From the NCBI GenBank assembly GCA_934667065.1, contig CAKULD010000008.1, forward strand, positions 87,246 to 151,245: a DNA stretch of 64,000 bases. Reading direction: 5' to 3'. Position 1 is the stretch's first letter, and each line of letters starts with the position of its first letter. This stretch comes from an uncultured Collinsella sp. (GTDB lineage: Bacteria > Actinomycetota > Coriobacteriia > Coriobacteriales > Coriobacteriaceae). The notes below the pieces were generated by a model. It saw nothing but the letters and a program-made list of their open reading frames with translations. It was not told where the DNA came from and ran no database searches. This document shows, one piece after another, positions 59,070-64,000 of this stretch. A program made the position numbers and the translations under genes.

Positions 59070-60152
59070 TTAGCCCTTTCGAACGGTTTCCAACAGATAA
59101 TCGCGCATGTACGGAATTGCGAACGAAACACAGCCGTAGCCTGCAGGTTCAATCAGCCCCGCATCGATAAGGCGCTTGCGATACGACCCGACCTTGTTCG
59201 CCGGCAAGCCCATCTTTTTGGCGATATCGCCGTTCGCAATCTCATCGCCCTCACATTGCGCCATCGCCGCGAGATACTGAAACTGCCGCTCCGACACCCT
59301 GCGCAACGCAGGGGCAATCACCATAGCATTAAAACTATCAAGAGCCGCCTGGATACCCTTGCGAGCTGCCTCTTCGTCCACGCTCTCTGCCCCGCTGCGC
59401 GCAGCAACCTGCCAAGCGTAATATCCGACCAACTGGACCATAAAGGGATAGCCCGCCGAAGCCTTTGTCAAAAGCTCAGCAACGCCTTCGTCGAGTTCCT
59501 TGCCCGCACGCCTCATCGTATCCTCAAACGATCCGCCGACTTCAAAATCGGAAAGCCGCGTGAGTTCAATATGCTTCGCCCTCTGAAGGAACGTCAACGT
59601 ATCATCCACCACCACGCCATCCACCGACGTTGGCAAACCAGCGAATGCAAAGGCGACATTCGCCCCTTGGCGAATCAAGAGCTGCATTTCATTGCCCAGC
59701 TCTCGCATTTCCTCAGTTGAGGCGTCCTGAATCTCATCGAGCGTAATGAGCAAGCCGCCGCGCTTCGCGGCTTCGTACATCGCCTCGCCCAGATGGGACG
59801 CCGACTTCGACACCTCCACGGAGCCAAGGCTGACTCCTAGAATCGACGGAGAAATCGACATTGATTCAAGACGAACATTTCGCTGCAGAGCCTCGAGAAT
59901 TCTATTGCAAAAACCGGTATTTGAGGCGACGTCAACGACTTCGAATCCTTTTTTGCGCGCAAGATCACCCAATGCGTTAAGGAGCACCGTTTTACCCGTG
60001 CCGCGAACACCAGAGATACGCATGAGCCGATCGGGGGCGCCGGGACCGTTCTCCAGAGCCTCGGCAAAGTCATCCAAAACAGCGTCGCGTCCGATAAGCT
60101 CAGGCGGATTCATTCCCGCCGTTGGCTTAAAAGGATTAATAGCTTTAGACAT
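59070..60152 (-). CDS. AAA/STAND-like ATPase with C-terminal winged helix
   Basis: About 360 residues. Walker A GVRGTGKTVLL (about 50-60), Walker B GLLITLDEIQDA, a sensor-like FAFAGLPTSVDGV, and a lid region of about 80 residues. The C-terminal 75 residues (ISERQFQYLAAMAQCEGD...IAKKMGL...VGSYRKRLIDAGLI) form a winged helix, as in archaeal-type Orc1/Cdc6-like ATPases (ATPase_2/AAA_16). Its function is not known. ATG 60152 has GAGGAGGG upstream. Six TTTARCA repeats lie directly ahead of it, possibly its own binding sites. Confidence 0.8.
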   Translation of the reverse strand: MSKAINPFKPTAGMNPPELIGRDAVLDDFAEALENGPGAPDRLMRISGVRGTGKTVLLNALGDLARKKGFEVVDVASNTGFCNRILEALQRNVRLESMSISPSILGVSLGSVEVSKSASHLGEAMYEAAKRGGLLITLDEIQDASTEEMRELGNEMQLLIRQGANVAFAFAGLPTSVDGVVVDDTLTFLQRAKHIELTRLSDFEVGGSFEDTMRRAGKELDEGVAELLTKASAGYPFMVQLVGYYAWQVAARSGAESVDEEAARKGIQAALDSFNAMVIAPALRRVSERQFQYLAAMAQCEGDEIANGDIAKKMGLPANKVGSYRKRLIDAGLIEPAGYGCVSFAIPYMRDYLLETVRKG

Positions 60153-60170
60153 TCGGCCCTCCTCTGCTAG

Positions 60171-60225
60171 TTTTAACAATTTTAACAAAGTTTAGCAACT
60201 TTAGCAGAGTTTAACAGTTTTAGCA
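60171..60225. repeat. Six TTTARCA direct repeats upstream of the ATPase gene
   Basis: TTTAACA or TTTAGCA starts at 60172, 60181, 60191, 60200, 60210 and 60219, i.e. alternating 9- and 10-bp steps. They sit 10 bases upstream of the ATPase ribosome binding site. The array is much more AT-rich than its surroundings. Confidence 0.85.
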
Positions 60226-60315
60226 GGCTCGGTGGCTTTATGCCTTACCGACCCTGTCGGGTCCTCTCGCCCGCGCCGATACAAATAGCACGGCGCAGCC
60301 CCCTCTATACCGCCC

Positions 60316-62757
60316 CTACCCCAGTGAGCGGTTGAGGGAGCCGAGCTCATCGTTGCCCATGGTGCGCCACATTTGGAAAATGCAGCCGCGTGCCAGGAAA
60401 AAGAAGCCGTTGTCGACCAGTTGCACGGCGGCATCTGCCAGCTGATTGGTCACGGCGGGCACCGGCGGCAACTCGAGCCCCGCCTTGCGGATGGTCTCGA
60501 CCGCTTCCTCGAACGTCGGCGGCTCATTGACGCCCATCTCGTTCATGAGGCCCTGCATTTCCTCCAGCGCGCTGCCGCCCGACTCCTCGCCACGCGGCAC
60601 CAGACGGTAGCAAGCCAGCGCCAACTCGAGCTGATCGCAATTCCAATAGGCAAACGCCAGGCGATAGAACAGGTAGCCGATTGCAGAACGATCGCTGGCG
60701 ATGCGCAGGCCGTGGCGCGCCACCTCGATAATCTCGTCAAAGCGCTCCAGGCGCGCCAGCACGTTGATGAGCGCAAAGTGTGACTGCATGGACGAGCGCG
60801 CCAAATCGTAGAGACGACGCACCTCGGGCAGCGCACGCTCAAAGTCCTCCTGCTCGGCGTAAAAGCTGCAAATCTCGTGCTGGGCAAAGTACAGTGCATC
60901 GGGCGCGCGCAGAATGCGCACGGAGCGATCCTCCTCCATCACCGGCAGCACCATGCGTACCAACTGGTTGTCGCAGAACTGCGTTTGGACCGGCCCCGTT
61001 GCCAAAAGCTCGGCAACGGCACACTTGGCCTCCAGCTCCTCGGCCAAACGAGAAAAGCCCTCGAATGCACCTGCACGGTCAGTTTTAGACTGCTCGCGCA
61101 ATTCAACGACGCGCGCCACATACGGGTCGTCGTCCTCTTCCATGACTTCCAACTCGTCAGCCGTATCGGCAAGCAGCAAGTCGCGCAACGCCGGCGGCAG
61201 CGGACGATGGTCGTCACGCGGACGAGCGTGAACCTCCGCTGACTCAATCATATCCGGCATGGTCGCCTCATATGCCTCAAGCATGCGCTTGCACGGCATA
61301 TCGTCCATATCCATGCTCTCAAGATCCTTGGCGATGGGAACACAATCGGCAAGATACTCGGCACGGGCAAAGGAATACGTTGCGACGATGTGCACATCCT
61401 GCTCATCGTCGGGAGCCTCAATCTGCACGTAGCAGCGCGTGATGCAGGCACCCGCGGCAAAGCAAGCCGCCGCAAGCGTGAGCGCTACGCGCGCGTCGTG
61501 CTCAGCGGCCCAGATCTCGCGCACACCCTCGTCCAGCTCGCGCCAGGCGTCATCCTGAGCGTCATATTCACGTTGCGGCATGGCATCAACGACAGAGCGC
61601 CCAAACTGGACGAGCATAATCCCCTCGGCAACGTTCACTCGATAGGTATAGTCAAGCCGTGTGACCACATTGAGCGCCTCGACAATTCGCGCAAAGCGGG
61701 TGCGCACGTCCCACTCGCCACCAGGCCGGCACGCAACCGTCCCCGGCTTGGCCCACGGGTTGTCGCTCGACAGTGTTTCGAGCAACCGGGGGACATCGTT
61801 GGTCGTTTTAGCGATATGCCACGAGTCAAAGAGTGCACAGCCCTCAAGGCTCGGCGACGAGGCTGCGGGGGCCAATCCGGCCCCGATGCGCTCAAGGATG
61901 CCGGAGAGGCGGTTCAGGCGACACTCAATGGCAAGCAAGGTGTCGACCTCATCTTGATCTAACAGGCTGCGATCGAAATTTAGATAGAAAATCTTCGAGC
62001 GATCGATGCGGGCCAAGTTCATTTCAGTCTTTGCCGCTATGGTGCGCAGGCGAGGCAGATTGACTTCACCCATCAGGGCCGCGGCATAACGCTCGATGCC
62101 GCTCGGATTGTCCTTATGGTCAATGCGGTAGAGCAGCGTCTCGATGGCATCGGGAAGTGGCGTCGAATCAAAGCCCAGAAACACTTCGACCGGCTCGGGC
62201 AGCTTGACGAGCTTAATCTTGTCGACGACATTGTGCGTACTCTCGTCGAGCCTGTCGGTGTTTGACGTACTCGCGATAGCATTTTCGGAATCGGCGAATA
62301 TCACGTAGCGCAAGAACATAGATGCCATGAACTCACCGTAAGGGAGGCTGCGGGCCGAATTCCATGTCTCGCGATCGGACTGCTCGTGCATGGGGCCTTT
62401 TGGAGAGCCGATGACTCGCGCCCGGGAACGCATCGTCCCATCGGCGTCCCTTACCGCAATCTCGCCAATGCTGGAGTCGGACTCATCAAGAACCAGTTGC
62501 ATATCGGGATCATCGGGCAACGGCGCCTCGCTAACGGGACGGTCCACCTTGTACACTTCGCCCGAAACGCTCACGTAGCCTAAAAGTGACACATGGCTCT
62601 TGCCGACGAATTCAACGGCGTAGCATGATTCATGCGGATCGTCGCCAAAGAGTTTCCAGACAACGCCATACGAGCGTCCCGCGGGCTGCTCGGGCATCGC
62701 CGGAAAGCGCTTCTTGGGATCGAGAAACTTGAGCTTGTAGGTCGGACGCTCTGCCAC
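60316..62757 (-). CDS. Large protein of unknown function with C-terminal TPR-like repeats
   Basis: 813 residues, no signal peptide or membrane helix. The N-terminal 130 residues look like a beta domain; the middle is helical and acidic. From about 620 the pattern ALYFAQHEICSFYAEQEDFERAL...SHFALINVLARLERFDEII...GYLFYRLAFAYWNCDQLELAL reads as TPR helices. No catalytic motif was recognised. It begins with GTG at 62757, with AGGGTG upstream. The 163-base gap to the ATPase gene contains the TTTARCA array, so the two are probably separate transcripts. Confidence 0.8.
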   Translation of the reverse strand: MAERPTYKLKFLDPKKRFPAMPEQPAGRSYGVVWKLFGDDPHESCYAVEFVGKSHVSLLGYVSVSGEVYKVDRPVSEAPLPDDPDMQLVLDESDSSIGEIAVRDADGTMRSRARVIGSPKGPMHEQSDRETWNSARSLPYGEFMASMFLRYVIFADSENAIASTSNTDRLDESTHNVVDKIKLVKLPEPVEVFLGFDSTPLPDAIETLLYRIDHKDNPSGIERYAAALMGEVNLPRLRTIAAKTEMNLARIDRSKIFYLNFDRSLLDQDEVDTLLAIECRLNRLSGILERIGAGLAPAASSPSLEGCALFDSWHIAKTTNDVPRLLETLSSDNPWAKPGTVACRPGGEWDVRTRFARIVEALNVVTRLDYTYRVNVAEGIMLVQFGRSVVDAMPQREYDAQDDAWRELDEGVREIWAAEHDARVALTLAAACFAAGACITRCYVQIEAPDDEQDVHIVATYSFARAEYLADCVPIAKDLESMDMDDMPCKRMLEAYEATMPDMIESAEVHARPRDDHRPLPPALRDLLLADTADELEVMEEDDDPYVARVVELREQSKTDRAGAFEGFSRLAEELEAKCAVAELLATGPVQTQFCDNQLVRMVLPVMEEDRSVRILRAPDALYFAQHEICSFYAEQEDFERALPEVRRLYDLARSSMQSHFALINVLARLERFDEIIEVARHGLRIASDRSAIGYLFYRLAFAYWNCDQLELALACYRLVPRGEESGGSALEEMQGLMNEMGVNEPPTFEEAVETIRKAGLELPPVPAVTNQLADAAVQLVDNGFFFLARGCIFQMWRTMGNDELGSLNRSLG

Positions 62758-62895
62758 GAAATATCACCCTGATCGGTCGTCTGAAGGAGAAGTGGCCGCG
62801 GATGGAGCGCGGCATCTACTCGAAATCTTACACGAGTCGATAAGAATAGTTTCCCGCGACGAAGACGTCCGACCTTGCGAAAGTATCGACATAAA

Positions 62896-63092
62896 AGAAA
62901 AGCCCCCGTCGCCGGAGGCTTTGATCTCAAATGGTGCGGCGTATAGGATTCCGCGCATCCGCTTGCGCGGATCCGCACCGGCTTCGGCCGCCTGCCGGCG
63001 TCCTCGCCCGCGGGCTAAAAACGCTCCGCGTTTTCCTTACGCCCGCGCCTCGACCGAGGTTCGAATCCATGCGGCGTTTGCCTAAAAGAAAA
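62896..63092 (-). repeat. Repeat unit 1 of the tRNA-Arg cluster: truncated tRNA 3' end plus GC-rich insert
   Basis: The last 20 nt of tRNA-Arg (62932-62951, ending in CCA) are present with the downstream terminator stem (AGCCTCC/GGGGGCT near 62900-62920). The rest of the tRNA is replaced by about 120 bp of GC-rich palindromic sequence ending in a T-arm-like GAGGTTCGAATCCATGCGGCG on the plus strand. The next unit starts exactly 191 bp later. Confidence 0.8.
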
Positions 63093-63270
63093 GCCCCCGT
63101 TGCCGGAGGCTTTAATCTCAAATGGTGCGGCGTATAGGATTCCGCGCATCCGCTTGCGCGGATCCGCACCGGCTTCGGCCGCCTGCCGGCGTCCTCGCCC
63201 GCGGGCTAAAAACGCTCCGCGTTTTCCTTACGCCCGCGCCTCGACCGAGGTTCGAATCCATGCGGCGTTT
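63093..63270 (-). repeat. Repeat unit 2 of the tRNA-Arg cluster
   Basis: Essentially identical to unit 1, offset 191 bp (tRNA 3' end at 63123-63142), with the same insert and terminator stem. A 68-codon ORF runs through it on the plus strand in each copy but is an artefact of the repeat. Confidence 0.8.
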
Positions 63271-63303
63271 GCCTAAAAGAAAAGCCCCCGTTGCCGGAGG
63301 CTT
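63271..63303 (-). terminator. Rho-independent terminator after tRNA-Arg copy 1
   Basis: AAGCCTCCGG/CGGGGGCTT-type stem at 63282-63303 followed on the minus strand by TTCTTTTAGG. The same hairpin follows every unit of the cluster. Confidence 0.8.
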
Positions 63304-63313
63304 TAATCTCAAA

Positions 63314-63390
63314 TGGTGCGGCGTATAGGATTCGAACCTATGACGTTCTGATTCGTAGTCAGACCCTCTATCCAGCTGAGGTAACGCCGC
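63314..63390 (-). tRNA. tRNA-Arg (ACG), copy 1
   Basis: 77 nt with encoded CCA. Acceptor GCGGCGT/ACGCCGC, anticodon stem TCTGA/TCAGA with loop CTACGAA (anticodon ACG, read as ICG), T-arm ATAGGTTCGAATCCTAT. Confidence 0.97.
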
Positions 63391-63504
63391 GACTTGTTGA
63401 TTATTATGCACAGAGACTGAATAATGGTCAAGCATTTTTTCGAAAAAAGTTATCAAATTGGATTTTTACTCATTTGTCGCACTCGACGAGATCTTCAATG
63501 CATC

Positions 63505-63690
63505 GCGATATAAGAAAAGCCTCCGTTGCCGGAGGCTTCAATTTCAATTGGTGCGGCGTATAGGATTCCGCGCATCCGCTGCGCGGATCCGCACCGGCTT
63601 CGCCCGCCTGCCGGCGAACTCGCCCGCTCGCTAAAAACGCTCCGCGTTTTCTTGACGCTCGCGCCTCTATCGAGGTTCGAATCTCTGCAA
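63505..63690 (-). repeat. Repeat unit 3 of the tRNA-Arg cluster (diverged)
   Basis: tRNA 3' end at 63549-63568 followed by an insert about 90 percent like those of units 1 and 2, with small deletions and substitutions. The T-arm-like end reads GAGGTTCGAATCTCTGC. Confidence 0.75.
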
Positions 63691-63700
63691 TGCCCCCGTA

Positions 63701-63728
63701 AAGGAAAAGCCCCCGTTTCCGGAGGCTT
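63701..63728 (-). terminator. Rho-independent terminator after tRNA-Arg copy 2
   Basis: AAGCCTCCGG/CGGGGGCTT-type stem (63707-63728), followed on the minus strand by TTCCTTTACG. Confidence 0.78.
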
Positions 63729-63738
63729 AAAGCTCAAT

Positions 63739-63815
63739 TGGTGCGGCGTATAGGATTCGAACCTATGACGTTCTGATTCGTAGTCAGACCCTCTATCCAG
63801 CTGAGGTAACGCCGC
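63739..63815 (-). tRNA. tRNA-Arg (ACG), copy 2
   Basis: 77 nt, identical in sequence to the tRNA at 63314-63390, with CCA at 63739-63741. Confidence 0.97.
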
Positions 63816-63980
63816 AACGCACGGATTATTATGCACGTGACCCCTCGATGGGTCAAGCAACAATTTGGAAAAATTTTACGAAGCGCTGATTAAGTTGTCC
63901 CATGCCTCGACCGAGGTTCGAATCCATGCGGTGTCGCCATAAAAGAAAAGCCCCCGTTGCCGGAGGCTTTCAATTTCAAT

Positions 63981-64000
63981 TGGTGCGGCGTATAGGATTC
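63981..64000 (-). tRNA. 3' end of a further tRNA-Arg copy, cut by the window
   Basis: The last 20 nt of the same tRNA, with CCA at 63981-63983 and the terminator stem at about 63950-63970. The window ends exactly at the point where intact and truncated copies diverge, so it cannot be told which this is. Confidence 0.6.

Noticed and set aside
62931..63328. Repeated small plus-strand ORFs in the tRNA-Arg cluster
   Set aside because: They arise from the repeat insert and the antisense of the tRNA 3' end and lack ribosome binding sites.

Overview
The window is high-GC DNA with dense, mostly minus-strand operons. It probably comes from the chromosome of a gut Coriobacteriia, most likely Collinsella or a close relative. 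That guess rests on the protein families present (old-yellow-enzyme/BaiCD-like reductases, GPH sugar symporters, FeoB-associated protein, Lar lactate racemase genes, CpsBCD-type tyrosine kinase module) and on the many long intergenic palindromes. It is an inference from content, not a database match.

Region 1 (0.1-3.7 kb): end of an unidentified gene and terminator, a short repeat cluster, an FMN/4Fe-4S/FAD reductase of the 2,4-dienoyl-CoA reductase/BaiCD type, and a GltD-like flavin/iron-sulfur oxidoreductase. Region 2 (3.8-20.5 kb): a pectin/polyuronate locus. It holds a GH28 polygalacturonase, GH105 unsaturated-uronyl hydrolase, GH43, a CE8 pectin methylesterase fused to an alpha/beta-hydrolase, an SGNH esterase, a sugar-phosphate isomerase-like protein, a GPH symporter, uxaC-uxaB-uxaA and a LacI-family regulator. 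None of the hydrolases shows a signal peptide, so oligosaccharides are probably imported first and cut in the cytoplasm. Operators of the type GGTGAACGTTCACC occur in pairs about 40 bp apart before GH105, the symporter and uxaC, and probably define the LacI regulon. The kinase and aldolase that would finish the pathway (KdgK, KdgA) are not here.

Region 3 (20.6-24.5 kb): ferrous iron uptake (two FeoA, FeoB, FeoB-associated protein) and an HPr-like protein with Asp at position 46. Region 4 (24.5-27.5 kb): aspS and serB. Region 5 (27.5-32.3 kb): lactate racemization locus, larB-larC-tetR on plus and larA-aquaglyceroporin on minus. Both promoters carry the same 16-bp palindrome, the likely TetR operator. 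LarC lacks its C-terminal half and larE is absent from the window.

Region 6 (32.7-41.2 kb): ppc, hisS, an MFS transporter, an M20 amidohydrolase and an EamA exporter. Region 7 (41.5-49.6 kb): a tandem pair of YhgE/Pip membrane proteins, htpG with a terminator-like hairpin in its leader, and a GNAT acetyltransferase. Region 8 (49.6-58.6 kb): cpsC-cpsD-cpsB phosphotyrosine module, pstB with a PhoB/PhoR-like pair, a VanR/VanS-like pair and a divergent PBP5-type D,D-carboxypeptidase. Region 9 (58.6-64 kb): tRNA-Ser(GCT), a 40-bp-phased inverted repeat array, an AAA ATPase preceded by six TTTARCA repeats, an unknown 813-residue TPR-like protein, and a tandem tRNA-Arg(ACG) cluster mixed with truncated tRNA ends and GC-rich repeats.

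The most unusual intergenic signal is two families of nested palindromes, one at 30035-30157 and 32557-32681, the other at 41320-41468 and 46676-46823. Within each family short blocks are conserved while the pairing arms differ between copies yet remain complementary within each copy. This points to selection on structure or to arm-to-arm conversion.
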